Source: Mycolicibacter heraklionensis (GTDB lineage Bacteria; Actinomycetota; Actinomycetes; Mycobacteriales; Mycobacteriaceae). Taken from it: a stretch of 64,000 nt of DNA. The translations under genes were made by a program, and so were the position numbers. Positions 26,039 to 34,871 of the stretch are shown piece after piece; the first letter of the stretch is position 1; each line of letters opens with the position of its first letter. The DNA lies in the NCBI RefSeq assembly GCF_001021505.1, contig NZ_LDPO01000009.1, positions 1 through 64,000 of the forward strand, in the 5' to 3' direction. Under the pieces are notes generated by a model. It saw only the letters and a list, made by a program, of their open reading frames with translations, was not told where the DNA came from and did not search any database.

Positions 26039-27631
26039 TCAGCCGACGGAACGCTCTGCGCCGGACCAGAACTGGGCGCGCACCGCCTTCTTGTCCGGCT
26101 TGCCCAGCGCGGTCACCGGCACCGATTCGGCGACGACCACCTGCTTGGGCGACTGAACCGAGCCCTTGCGTTCTTTGACTGCGGATTGGATCTCGGCGGT
26201 CATGGTGGCTACCGCGGCGGCATCGCTGACGACACCCGGACGCAGCACCACCACTGCGGTCACGGCCTCGCCCCATTTCTCGTCGGGAGTGCCGATCACG
26301 CACACCTGGGCCACCGACGGGTGCTCGGCGATGACGTCCTCGACCTCGCGGGGGAACACGTTGAAACCGCCGGTGACGATCATGTCTTTGGTCCGGTCCA
26401 CGATGTAGTAGAAGCCGTCTTCGTCCTCGCGGGCCAGGTCACCCGTGTGCATCCAGCCGTCCTTGAAGGTGTCGGCGGTGGCCTCCGGAAGCTTCCAATA
26501 TCCACCCGACAGCAGGGGCCCGGACACACAGATCTCGCCGACCTCACCCTGGGGCACCGGGTTGCCGTCGTCGCCCAGCAGCGCCACCCGGGCGAACAGC
26601 GTCGGGCGACCGCATGAGGTGAGCCGCTTCTGGTCGTGGTCGCCCTTGGCCAGGTAGGTGATCACCATCGGCGCCTCGGACTGGCCGTAGTACTGGGCGA
26701 AGATCGGGCCGAACCGGTCGATGGCCTCCTGGAGCCGGACCGGGTTCATCGCCGAGGCGCCGTAGTACACCGTCTCCAGCGACGACAGGTCGCGAGTGTG
26801 CGAATCCGGGTGATCCATGAGCGCGTAGATCATCGACGGCACCAGCATGGTGGCGGTGATCTTCTGCTCCTCGATCACCCGCAGCACCTCGGCCGGGTCG
26901 AATTTGGTCAACACCACCAGCTGACCGCCCTTGACGATGGTCGGCACGAAAAATGCTGCGCCGGCGTGCGACAGCGGGGTGCACATCAGGAACTTCGGCG
27001 CCTCCGGCCACTCCCACTCGGCGAGCTGAATGGTCGTCATCGCGGTGATGGACCCGACGGTGCCGATGACGCCCTTCGGCTTGCCGGTGGTGCCGCCGGT
27101 GTAGGTGAGGCTGCCGATGTGATCTGCGGCCAGGTCGGGAACCACCAGCGGCTTCGGCTCGTATTTGGCCGCCTCGGCAGCCAGGTCGACGGCCTTCCCG
27201 TCGAGCTCCGGTGGCACCGGCCCGATGGTCAGCACCTGGCGCAACGTCGGCACCTTCTCGAGCAGGCCGAGCGCACGTTCCACGAAGGCCGGGGTGGGAT
27301 CGATGACCAGCGTGTCGACCTCGGCGTCAGCCAGCACGTAGGCGTGGTCGTCCAGCGAACCCAGCGGGTGCAGTGCGGTGCGCCGATGGCCCTGGATCTG
27401 CCCGGCGCCGATGATCATCAACACCTCGGGACGGTTCAGCGACAGCAGGCCGAACATGTCGGCCCCGAGTGACTCGAAGGCCTGGATGTACTGGCTGATG
27501 CGCTCGGCGAGCTGGCCGCCGGTCAGCGTGGTGTCGCCGAGGAACAGCACCGGCTTGTCCTGGTTGCGCTTCAGCGCACCGGCGGTGAGATGCCCGGAAT
27601 GAATGGGCTGGCGCATGGACTGCGTCGACAT
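26039..27631 (-). CDS. fadD8: Acyl-CoA synthetase FadD8-like
   Basis: This 530-aa ANL adenylating enzyme activates a fatty acid or related carboxylate to acyl-CoA through acyl-AMP. Motifs: P-loop YTGGTTGKPKG (about 184-194), YYGQSEAP, HTGDLAREDEDGFYYIVDRTKDMI and the catalytic Lys region VTALGKPDKKAVR. The N-terminus (HSGHLTAGALKR) closely resembles FadD8. ATG 27631 is chosen; longer frames enter the kmtR promoter. In M. tuberculosis fadD8 lies elsewhere, so this is a rearranged or inserted gene. Confidence 0.85.
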   Translation of the reverse strand: MSTQSMRQPIHSGHLTAGALKRNQDKPVLFLGDTTLTGGQLAERISQYIQAFESLGADMFGLLSLNRPEVLMIIGAGQIQGHRRTALHPLGSLDDHAYVLADAEVDTLVIDPTPAFVERALGLLEKVPTLRQVLTIGPVPPELDGKAVDLAAEAAKYEPKPLVVPDLAADHIGSLTYTGGTTGKPKGVIGTVGSITAMTTIQLAEWEWPEAPKFLMCTPLSHAGAAFFVPTIVKGGQLVVLTKFDPAEVLRVIEEQKITATMLVPSMIYALMDHPDSHTRDLSSLETVYYGASAMNPVRLQEAIDRFGPIFAQYYGQSEAPMVITYLAKGDHDQKRLTSCGRPTLFARVALLGDDGNPVPQGEVGEICVSGPLLSGGYWKLPEATADTFKDGWMHTGDLAREDEDGFYYIVDRTKDMIVTGGFNVFPREVEDVIAEHPSVAQVCVIGTPDEKWGEAVTAVVVLRPGVVSDAAAVATMTAEIQSAVKERKGSVQSPKQVVVAESVPVTALGKPDKKAVRAQFWSGAERSVG

Positions 27632-27713
27632 CGGGCTACCTCCACTAGTGCACTGACTGCCTGCCCGCAGGACACTACCGACAGCCTCATCCGTCCCTGG
27701 GACGAGCCGAGGG

Positions 27714-27750
27714 TTGACACCTCCCGGCCCCCAAGATCTACTATTTGCGT
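27714..27750 (+). promoter_or_regulatory. Promoter of the kmtR-like gene
   Basis: TTGACA (27714-27719), a 19-bp spacer and TACTAT (27739-27744) are followed by six bases and the ATG at 27751, so the mRNA is probably leaderless. Around the -10 and start codon the sequence is AT-rich and partly palindromic (GCGTATGCATGCAGAT), a likely ArsR-type operator. Confidence 0.55.
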
Positions 27751-28167
27751 ATGCATGCAGATAATGGTCCAGCGGATCGGTTGCCGGAGGATCAAGTCGG
27801 CCTGATCGTCGAGGTGTTCCGGATGTTGGCCGACGCCACCCGGGTACAGGTGCTGTGGGCACTGACCAGCCGGGAAATGTCGGTCAACGAACTCGCCGAA
27901 CATGTCGGCAAGCCGGCGCCATCGGTGTCACAACACCTGGCGAAGCTGCGGATGGCGCGGCTGGTGCGCACCCGCCGCGAGGGCACCACGATCTTCTACA
28001 GCATGGAGAACGAGCACGTCTGCCAGCTGGTCACCGACGCCGTCTTCAACGCCGAGCATGCCGGCCCGGGGGTGCCGCCGCACCACCGCCCCGCCCAGAA
28101 CCTCCCGGCCGCTGCCGGAGAGGCGCTGCCCGAATTACGGCAGCGCGCCATCGAACAAGGGAGATGA
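27751..28167 (+). CDS. kmtR: ArsR/SmtB-family Ni/Co-sensing repressor, KmtR-like
   Basis: This 138-aa winged-helix repressor has HTH MSVNELAEHVGKPAPSVSQHLAKLRMARLV (about 43-72). KmtR's metal ligands, as I remember them (H88, E101, H102, H110, H111), are all present here one position later as H89, E102, H103, H111 and H112, so it should sense nickel or cobalt. Metal binding releases DNA. It is followed by a His-rich small protein in the same direction, seven bases apart, and diverges from fadD8. Confidence 0.88.
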   Translation: MHADNGPADRLPEDQVGLIVEVFRMLADATRVQVLWALTSREMSVNELAEHVGKPAPSVSQHLAKLRMARLVRTRREGTTIFYSMENEHVCQLVTDAVFNAEHAGPGVPPHHRPAQNLPAAAGEALPELRQRAIEQGR

Positions 28168-28174
28168 GCCACCC

Positions 28175-28381
28175 ATGTCGCCCCACAACCATGAGCACGA
28201 CGCACCGCACGCGCACGAGCACACCCATGGCGGCCTCACGCACACCCACGTGCACGACACTCACGAGCACGACCACGTCGAGCATGAGCATGAGCACGCT
28301 CACGAAGACGGGACCGTGCACAGCCATCCGCACGCTCATCAGGTGGGGTTGGAGCATGCAGGTCACGCGCATTCGCACTGA
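28175..28381 (+). CDS. His-rich 68-aa metal-binding protein downstream of kmtR
   Basis: This 68-aa protein consists largely of His with Glu/Asp/Thr/Ala (HEHDAPHAHEHTHGG near the start, HEHDHVEHEHEHAHED in the middle, ending HAHSH). It has no TM helix or signal. It resembles the His-rich loops of cation-diffusion and nickel proteins but stands alone. It follows kmtR by seven bases behind a GGGAGATGAG ribosome-site region, so it is probably induced with it by Ni/Co and could buffer these metals. Composition is strongly biased but the frame is clean. Confidence 0.75.
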   Translation: MSPHNHEHDAPHAHEHTHGGLTHTHVHDTHEHDHVEHEHEHAHEDGTVHSHPHAHQVGLEHAGHAHSH

Positions 28382-28408
28382 GCAGGAGTCTTAGCGCCGC
28401 CCGCCCGG

Positions 28409-28573
28409 TCAGGCCGACAGCACAATCAGCAGGGCGATGATGCCGATCAGCACCAGCAGGGCCGCCCACAACACAGCACGCACGCCTGCCGGCTTCGCAG
28501 AACGGCCCGACGGCGTCAGCTGCGGGCTGGTCGACGGCGGGGTGGGTTCGTCCGGTGTCGGAAAGGTTGACAT
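28409..28573 (-). CDS. 54-aa single-TM membrane smORF
   Basis: The frame from ATG 28573 to TGA 28409 encodes 54 residues. A Pro/Thr/Ser-rich N-terminal half (STFPTPDEPTPPSTSPQ) is followed by a basic patch and one TM helix (about 34-53, AVLWAALLVLIGIIALLIVL). The layout resembles small actinobacterial proteins such as DUF6480, though this is a loose match. It is convergent with the His-rich protein gene and lies downstream of tRNA-Val on the same strand. Confidence 0.5.
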   Translation of the reverse strand: MSTFPTPDEPTPPSTSPQLTPSGRSAKPAGVRAVLWAALLVLIGIIALLIVLSA

Positions 28574-28611
28574 GCCTACCGCATTGACGCTCTACGGCGG
28601 TGTCAAACAAC

Positions 28612-28686
28612 TGGTGGGCGCGGACGGTATCGAACCGCCGACCGCTGGTGTGTAAAACCAGAGCTCTACCACTGAGCTACGCGCCC
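28612..28686 (-). tRNA. tRNA-Val (anticodon UAC)
   Basis: On the minus strand the cloverleaf is complete. The acceptor stem is GGGCGCG/CGCGCCC, the D-arm AGCTCAGTGGTAGAGCT, the anticodon arm CTGGT-TTTACAC-ACCAG with anticodon TAC, and the T-arm GTTCGATACC. The CCA end is encoded (28612-28614). It reads GTA codons. Confidence 0.95.
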
Positions 28687-28798
28687 CTGCCTCGGGCAGG
28701 TTACCCGGATGGTGCCGGGCTCCCAAAACCGCGAGATCGGACTGACGCAGCAGAAGTTCGAGTGGATCTCTGCGTGAGCCCGATTTCGCGGCAACGGG

Positions 28799-29260
28799 TC
28801 AGGACTTCAGGGCGCCCAGGGCGTCGAGCCAGAGCTGCTGGTCGCGCGCCTCACCGGGCTGCTTCATCTCGGCGAACCGGATGATGCCGGACTTGTCGAT
28901 GACGAACGTCCCGCGGTTCGGAAAGCCGGTGTCGGAGTTGAACACCCCGTATTCCTGGCTGACGGCGCCGTGCGGCCAGAAATCCGAGAGCACCGGGAAC
29001 AGGAACCCGCTCTCCGTCGCCCAGATCTTGTGGGTGGGCGGCGGTCCCACCGAGATCGCCAGCGCCGCGCTGTCGTCATTGACATAGCTGGGCAGGTGGT
29101 CGCGCAGCTGACCCAGCTCGCCCTGGCAGATTCCGGTGAAGGCCAGCGGGAAGAACACCAAAAGAACGTTCTTGTCGCCCCGGAAGCTGCTTAGCGTCAC
29201 CGGCTGCTGGCTCTGGTCCTTGAGGGTGAAGTCAGGAGCCTCGGCACCGACTTGGAGCAT
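28799..29260 (-). CDS. ahpE: One-cysteine peroxiredoxin AhpE
   Basis: This 153-aa peroxiredoxin has the peroxidatic Cys at C45 in AFTGICQGELGQL and the partner Thr/Arg positions of the family. There is no resolving Cys in the usual C-terminal position, as in AhpE. It reduces peroxides and peroxynitrite, using mycothiol or mycoredoxin as reductant in mycobacteria. ATG 29260 overlaps the stop of the DUF3052 gene by one base. Confidence 0.95.
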   Translation of the reverse strand: MLQVGAEAPDFTLKDQSQQPVTLSSFRGDKNVLLVFFPLAFTGICQGELGQLRDHLPSYVNDDSAALAISVGPPPTHKIWATESGFLFPVLSDFWPHGAVSQEYGVFNSDTGFPNRGTFVIDKSGIIRFAEMKQPGEARDQQLWLDALGALKS

Positions 29261-29682
29261 CAACGCTTCCCCGCGCGAGACTTGGGCTGCACCAGGCGAC
29301 TGGCACTCCAGTCACCCAGGTTGACCGACGACGTCGGCATCAGGCCGGCGGTCGGCGCCGCTTCGGCGATTTCGGCGGGCTGCACATGCCCGGATCGGCC
29401 GGTCTTGGGTGTCAATACCCAGATCACGCCGTCGTCGGCCAAGGCGGTGATCGCATCCATCAGGGTGTCCACCAGGTCACCGTCGCCATCGCGCCACCAC
29501 AGCAGCACGACGTCCACCACCTCGTCGGTGTCCTCGTCGAGCAGTTCGCTGCCGGCGGCCTCTTCGACGTCGGCCCGGATGTCGTCGTCGGCGTCCTCGT
29601 CCCAGCCGAACTCCTGGACCAACTGCTTGCTCTCGATGCCCAGTTTGCGGGCGAAGTTCGGGGCGTTATCCGCCGCGACCAC
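29260..29682 (-). CDS. DUF3052 family protein
   Basis: This 140-aa acidic protein matches the DUF3052 family (Rv2239c type): NFARKLGIESKQLVQEFGWDEDADDDIRADVEE and VIWVLTPKTGRSGHVQPAEIAEAA. The function is unknown. The GTG at 29682 gives the family N-terminus. It is coupled to ahpE. Confidence 0.9.
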   Translation of the reverse strand: MVAADNAPNFARKLGIESKQLVQEFGWDEDADDDIRADVEEAAGSELLDEDTDEVVDVVLLWWRDGDGDLVDTLMDAITALADDGVIWVLTPKTGRSGHVQPAEIAEAAPTAGLMPTSSVNLGDWSASRLVQPKSRAGKR

Positions 29683-29766
29683 CGTGCGACCTCCTTCGAT
29701 CGTCAGCGCTGCGTGTGATGTGAATCATCGTTGCACAGCTCACCGTGCTGGGCGGGATCAGCGGGA

Positions 29767-30354
29767 TCAGAAGGCTTTGCACAGCTGCATCCCCTTGTCC
29801 CGGGCCCGGTTGAGTTCATCCTTGCGGGCGTTGTACACCGATACCGGCGCCTTGGATGAAATCGCGGTCGCGACGCCGCGCGCGGCCTGTGCATAGGCGT
29901 TGAACGCGTCGGTCAGCTCCTGCGACAGCTTCTCGTTGATCGCGGCGATGACCTCGTCGGCACTGTGGTTGAGCGCCTCCACCGCCGGCCCGGCGGTGCC
30001 GGAGATGTCGCCGCCGTTGTTGAACGCCTCCACGTACTTGTTCACCACGTCGACGGCGTCGCTGCTGCTCGAGGCGAACCGGCCGCACGCGCCGCGGACC
30101 GCCTGGGTCGTCATCGACTGCTGGCGCTGGGTCTCCCGGATGCTCGAGGTGGCCTCCGACGCCGACACCGACGCCGACACCGAGGAGCGGTAGGCCGGGG
30201 CTTCGGAGGTGTCGGCTTGCGGGTTGCCGCCGATGATGCTGGTACAGCCGACGACACCCATCGCCAACGCCGCAACCACACCGGCCACCGACGCGCCTAC
30301 CCGAGCGTGTCGCCGCGTCTGGGCGCGCGAGGCAGTCAGCCGTCGGGTCAGCAC
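29767..30354 (-). CDS. Putative lipoprotein, Rv2240c-like
   Basis: This 195-aa secreted protein has a basic N-terminus, a hydrophobic segment (about 19-36) and a lipobox-like VVGC (C37). A Ser/Ala-rich linker and a helical domain follow (VVNKYVEAFNNGG ... ELNRARDKGMQLC). The function is unknown. The GTG start at 30354 faces away from aceE. Confidence 0.75.
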   Translation of the reverse strand: MLTRRLTASRAQTRRHARVGASVAGVVAALAMGVVGCTSIIGGNPQADTSEAPAYRSSVSASVSASEATSSIRETQRQQSMTTQAVRGACGRFASSSSDAVDVVNKYVEAFNNGGDISGTAGPAVEALNHSADEVIAAINEKLSQELTDAFNAYAQAARGVATAISSKAPVSVYNARKDELNRARDKGMQLCKAF

Positions 30355-30541
30355 AACTTCAAACGTTACCGCGTACCCGCCACCAGGCCGAGATCAGCCC
30401 ACCCCGCGGCACTCGCCCACCGCCGCTCGGGTGTCCGGTGGGGCACGATAGAAAAGACGGGACCGGCGAATCGATCGGTCGGTGTCGTCCTGGCCACAAG
30501 CCGGGAGGCACGTCTTGACCTCCGAACCAAGGAGCAATGCG

Positions 30542-33331
30542 TTGACCACTGAGGCCGCACATCAGGATCTGGCCAAAAAGCCAAGCAGCACAGGAGAATC
30601 CGACCGGGTCCGGGTGATCCGCGAGGGGGTGGCGTCCTACCTTCCCGACATCGACTCCGACGAGACCTCCGAGTGGCTGGAGTCCTTCGACGAACTGCTG
30701 GTCCGGTCCGGCCCGGCCCGCGCCCGCTACCTGATGTTGCGACTGCTCGAACGCGCCGGAGAGCAGCGGGTCGCGATCCCGGCGCTCACCTCCACCGACT
30801 ACGTCAACACCATCCCGACCGAACTGGAACCCTGGTTCCCCGGCGACGAGGAAACCGAACGCCGCTACCGCAGCTGGATCCGCTGGAACGCCGCGGTGAT
30901 GGTGCACCGCGCGCAACGCCCGGGGGTCGGCGTTGGCGGCCACATCTCGACCTACGCGTCGTCGTCGACGCTGTATGAGGTCGGGTTCAACCACTTCTTC
31001 CGCGGCAAGGACCACCCCGGCGGCGGCGACCAGGTGTTCATCCAGGGCCACGCCTCCCCCGGCATCTACGCGCGCGCCTTCCTCGAGGGCCGGCTGAGCA
31101 CCCATGATCTCGACGGCTTCCGCCAGGAGCACAGCCACCCGGGCGGTGGCCTGCCGTCCTACCCGCACCCGCGGCTGATGCCCGACTTCTGGGAGTTCCC
31201 GACGGTATCGATGGGCCTGGGCCCGATGAACGCCATCTACCAGGCCAGGTTCAACCACTACCTGCATGACCGGGGCATCAAAGACACCTCCGATCAGCAC
31301 GTGTGGTGCTTCTTGGGCGACGGCGAGATGGACGAGCCGGAGAGCCGCGGGCTGCTGCACGTCGGCGCGCTGGAAGGCCTGGACAACCTGACCTTCGTGG
31401 TCAACTGCAACCTGCAGCGCCTGGACGGCCCGGTGCGCGGCAACGGCAAGATCATCCAGGAGCTGGAATCGTTCTTCCGCGGCGCGGGCTGGAACGTGAT
31501 CAAGGTGGTGTGGGGCCGCGAGTGGGATGCGCTGCTGCACGCCGACCGGGACGGCGCCCTGGTCAACCTGATGAACGTCACTCCCGACGGCGACTACCAG
31601 ACCTACAAGGCCAACGACGGCGGCTACGTACGGGAGCACTTCTTCGGCCGCGACCCGCGCACCAAGGCGCTCGTTGAGAATCTGTCCGACCAGGACATCT
31701 GGCACCTCAAGCGCGGCGGGCACGACTACCGCAAGGTCCACGCCGCCTACCGCGCCGCCGTCGAGCACAAGGGCCAGCCCACCGTCATCCTGGCCAAGAC
31801 CATCAAGGGCTACAGCCTGGGCAGCTACTTCGCCGGTCGTAACGCCACCCACCAGATGAAGAAGTTCCGGCTGCAAGACCTCAAGGACTTCCGCGACGAG
31901 ATGCGGATTCCGATCGCCGACTCCGAACTCGAGGAAAACCCGTACCTGCCGCCCTACTACCACCCCGGCGAAGACGCCCCCGAGATCCGTTATCTCTTGG
32001 ATCGCCGGCGTGCCCTGGGCGGCTTCGTGCCGCACCGCCGCACCCAGGCCAAAGCGTTGGAGCTGCCGGGCTCCGATGCCTATGCCGCGGTCAAAAAGGG
32101 ATCGGGCACCCAGGAAGTCGCCACCACCATGGCAACCGTGCGGGTCTTCAAAGAGTTGTTGCGGGACAAGCAGTTAGGTCCGCGTCTGGTGCCGATCATC
32201 CCCGATGAGGCACGCACCTTCGGGATGGACTCGTGGTTCCCGTCGTTGAAGATCTACAACCGCAACGGGCAGCTCTACACCTCGGTGGATGCCGACCTGA
32301 TGCTGGCCTACAAGGAAAGCGAAGTCGGCCAGATCCTGCACGAGGGCATCAACGAAGCCGGCTCGACGGCCTCGTTCACCGCGGTCGGCACGTCGTATGC
32401 CACCCACGACGAGCCGATGGTGCCGATCTACATCTTCTATTCGATGTTCGGCTTCCAGCGCACCGGCGACGGCCTGTGGGCGGCCGCCGATCAGATGGCG
32501 CGCGGTTTCGTCCTGGGGGCCACCGCGGGACGCACCACGCTGACCGGTGAGGGGCTGCAGCACGCCGACGGGCACTCGCTGTTGTTGGCGTCCACCAACC
32601 CGGCGGTGGTGTCCTACGATCCCGCGTTCGCCTACGAAGTCGCCCACATCATCGAAAGCGGTCTGCACCGCATGTACGGCCCAACCCCGGAGAACGTGTA
32701 CTTCTACGTCACGCTCTACAACGAGCCCTACGTGCAGCCGGCCGAGCCAGAGGGCTTCGACCCCGACGGGCTGCTGCGCGGCATCTACCGCTTCCGCAAG
32801 GCTCCCGAACCCCGGTCGAACACCGCGCAGATCCTGGCCTCGGGGGTGGCTGTGCCCGAGGCGCTGCGTGCCGCCGACCTGTTGGCCGCCGACTGGGATG
32901 TGGCCGCCGACGTCTGGTCGGTGACCAGCTGGGGTGAGCTCAACCGCGACGGTGTGGCCATCGAGCGCGAGCGGCTGCGGCACCCGGAGCGTCCGGCCGC
33001 GGTGCCGTATGTGACGCAGGCCCTGGCGGACGCCACCGGCCCGGTCGTGGCGGTGTCGGACTGGATGCGTGCGGTGCCCGAGCAGATCCGGCCCTGGGTG
33101 CCCGGCAACTACGTCACCCTGGGCACCGACGGTTTCGGGTTCTCCGACACCCGTCCGGCCGCGCGGCGCTACTTCAACACCGACGCCGAGTCGGTGGTGG
33201 TGGCGGTGCTGGCGGCGCTGGCCCGCGACGGCGCCATCGACGCGTCCGTCGCGGTGACCGCGGCCACGCAGTACCAGATCGACGACGTGCTGGCCGCCCC
33301 CGAGCAGACGTCGGATTCCGGCGTGGCCTAG
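30542..33331 (+). CDS. aceE: Pyruvate dehydrogenase E1 component (homodimeric)
   Basis: This 929-aa enzyme is the thiamine-diphosphate E1 of pyruvate dehydrogenase, making acetyl units for the TCA cycle and fatty acids. The ThDP motif [32 protein letters not shown] (about 259-290) and the N-terminal [24 protein letters not shown] are near identical to mycobacterial AceE. The start is probably TTG 30542, with AAGGAG 7 nt upstream and alignment of [13 protein letters not shown] to the known N-terminus. An out-of-frame ATG-CGT-TGA minigene lies between ribosome site and TTG. Confidence 0.94.
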   Translation: MTTEAAHQDLAKKPSSTGESDRVRVIREGVASYLPDIDSDETSEWLESFDELLVRSGPARARYLMLRLLERAGEQRVAIPALTSTDYVNTIPTELEPWFPGDEETERRYRSWIRWNAAVMVHRAQRPGVGVGGHISTYASSSTLYEVGFNHFFRGKDHPGGGDQVFIQGHASPGIYARAFLEGRLSTHDLDGFRQEHSHPGGGLPSYPHPRLMPDFWEFPTVSMGLGPMNAIYQARFNHYLHDRGIKDTSDQHVWCFLGDGEMDEPESRGLLHVGALEGLDNLTFVVNCNLQRLDGPVRGNGKIIQELESFFRGAGWNVIKVVWGREWDALLHADRDGALVNLMNVTPDGDYQTYKANDGGYVREHFFGRDPRTKALVENLSDQDIWHLKRGGHDYRKVHAAYRAAVEHKGQPTVILAKTIKGYSLGSYFAGRNATHQMKKFRLQDLKDFRDEMRIPIADSELEENPYLPPYYHPGEDAPEIRYLLDRRRALGGFVPHRRTQAKALELPGSDAYAAVKKGSGTQEVATTMATVRVFKELLRDKQLGPRLVPIIPDEARTFGMDSWFPSLKIYNRNGQLYTSVDADLMLAYKESEVGQILHEGINEAGSTASFTAVGTSYATHDEPMVPIYIFYSMFGFQRTGDGLWAAADQMARGFVLGATAGRTTLTGEGLQHADGHSLLLASTNPAVVSYDPAFAYEVAHIIESGLHRMYGPTPENVYFYVTLYNEPYVQPAEPEGFDPDGLLRGIYRFRKAPEPRSNTAQILASGVAVPEALRAADLLAADWDVAADVWSVTSWGELNRDGVAIERERLRHPERPAAVPYVTQALADATGPVVAVSDWMRAVPEQIRPWVPGNYVTLGTDGFGFSDTRPAARRYFNTDAESVVVAVLAALARDGAIDASVAVTAATQYQIDDVLAAPEQTSDSGVA

Positions 33332-33375
33332 CGGTCTTGTGGGTTCCAGCTAGAAAAAGGGCGTAGCTTTTAGGG

Positions 33376-34692
33376 ATGGTTGACAACCCGGCGGGCCCCG
33401 TCCTGCCGCGCTCCACGCTGGACCTGCTGAGCACCGTCCCGGACACCCTGCTGCGCCGGCTCAAGCACTACTCGGGCCGGCTGGCCACCGAGGCGGTGTC
33501 GATGATGGGTGACCGGTTGCCCTTCTTCGCCGACCTGGAGGCCTCCCAGCGCGCCAGCGTGGCCCTGGTGGTGCAGACCGCGGTGGTCAACTTCGCCGAG
33601 TGGATGCACGACCCGCACGGCAACGTCAGCCACACCGCGCAGGCCTTCGAGTTGGTGCCCCAGGACCTGACCCGCCACATCGCGCTGCGGCACACCGTGG
33701 ACATGGTGCGGGTCACCATGGAGTTCTTCGAGGAAGTGGTGCCGCTGCTGGCCCGCTCCGAGGAGCAGGTGACCGCGCTGACGGTGGGCATCCTCAAGTA
33801 CAGCCGGGATCTGGCGTTCACCGCCGCCTCCGCCTACGCCGACGCCGCCGAGGCCCGGGGCACCTGGGACTCCCGGATGGAGGCCAGCGTGGTGGACGCC
33901 GTGGTACGCGGCGACACCGGTCCGGAGTTGTTGAGCCGCGCGGCCGCGCTGAACTGGGACACCACCGCCCCGGCCACGGTCGTGGTGGGCACGGCACCAC
34001 CCGGCCCGGATGCCTTCGCCGGCCAGAAAGCCAGCCAGGACATCCGCGACGTGGCCGAACACCATGGCCGGGCGGCGCTGACCGACGTGCACGGCACCTG
34101 GCTGGTGGCCATCGTGTCCGGTCCGCTGGCGCCCACTCAGAAGTTCTTGGCCGACCTGCTCGGCGCGTTCTCCGACGGTCCGGTGGTGATCGGACCGACG
34201 GCTCCCACCTTGACCGCCGCCTATCACAGTGCCAGCGAGGCGATCTCGGGGATGAACGCCGTGGTGGGCTGGACCGGGGCACCGCGACCGGTGCTGGCTC
34301 GTGAACTGTTGCCGGAGCGGGCACTGATCGGGGATGCGTCGGCGATCGCGGCCCTGCACACCGACGTGATGCGGCCGCTGGCCGAGGCCGGCCCCACGCT
34401 CACCGAGACACTGGACGCCTATTTGGACTGTGGCGGCGCGATCGAGGCCTGCGCCCGCAAGTTGTTCGTTCATCCAAACACCGTCCGTTACCGGCTCAAG
34501 CGGATCGCCGACTTCACCGGACGTGATCCGGCCGTGCCGCGCGACGCCTATGTCCTGCGGGTGGCCGCCACGGTCGGGCGGCTGGCCAACCAAGCGCAGC
34601 ACGCGAGTTTCAGCAATGCAGAGGCGGCCTACGCCAGGCCACAGGTGGGCGCCCGCGGTCCCGACGAACCTCAGGTCAGCACAGCGGGATGA
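33376..34692 (+). CDS. mabR: PucR/CdaR-type regulator of FAS-II, MabR
   Basis: This 438-aa protein has a conserved N-terminal region, a middle CdaR-like GGDEF-related domain (about 170-300) and a C-terminal PucR HTH (LTETLDAYLDCGGAIEACARKLFVHPNTVRYRLKRIADFTGRDP, about 340-383). By position before fabD and by domain content it is the orthologue of Rv2242 (MabR), which controls the FAS-II operon in mycobacteria and responds to acyl-CoA. Start ATG 33376. Confidence 0.9.
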   Translation: MVDNPAGPVLPRSTLDLLSTVPDTLLRRLKHYSGRLATEAVSMMGDRLPFFADLEASQRASVALVVQTAVVNFAEWMHDPHGNVSHTAQAFELVPQDLTRHIALRHTVDMVRVTMEFFEEVVPLLARSEEQVTALTVGILKYSRDLAFTAASAYADAAEARGTWDSRMEASVVDAVVRGDTGPELLSRAAALNWDTTAPATVVVGTAPPGPDAFAGQKASQDIRDVAEHHGRAALTDVHGTWLVAIVSGPLAPTQKFLADLLGAFSDGPVVIGPTAPTLTAAYHSASEAISGMNAVVGWTGAPRPVLARELLPERALIGDASAIAALHTDVMRPLAEAGPTLTETLDAYLDCGGAIEACARKLFVHPNTVRYRLKRIADFTGRDPAVPRDAYVLRVAATVGRLANQAQHASFSNAEAAYARPQVGARGPDEPQVSTAG

Positions 34693-34871
34693 CCCACCGA
34701 GGCGTGCTGCGGGCACGTACCGATGCGCACCAACGGCGGACAGTTGTCGCAGTTCGGTATCGAACACGTCGCATGGAACGGCAGGTTTGTAGGGTCTCCA
34801 CAAAAACATAAGACAATGTTCATAATCTAGGACATCCTGCAAACCGCGCTTCACAATGTTCTCTTAAAGAC
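34693..34871. promoter_or_regulatory. FAS-II (fabD) promoter region with direct repeats
   Basis: ACAATGTTC occurs at 34813-34821 and again at 34853-34861, 40 bp apart (about four helical turns). A CATAAT/TAATCT -10-like box lies between them (34821-34828). The paired sites flanking the promoter are good candidates for MabR operators. The sequence is markedly more AT-rich than its surroundings. Confidence 0.55.

Noticed and set aside
28175..28381. His codon-rich stretch as a CRISPR-like or tandem repeat array
   Set aside because: The repeats are short irregular CAC/GAG codon runs explained by the His-rich protein; no spacers or fixed unit length.
28236..28610. 124-codon minus-strand frame over the His-rich gene
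   Set aside because: Antisense to the His-rich protein; the coherent protein on this strand is the 54-aa smORF in another frame.
30359..32035. Long minus-strand frame (558 codons) across aceE
   Set aside because: Antisense to the conserved aceE coding sequence; the Val/Gly-rich composition is typical of a shadow frame.
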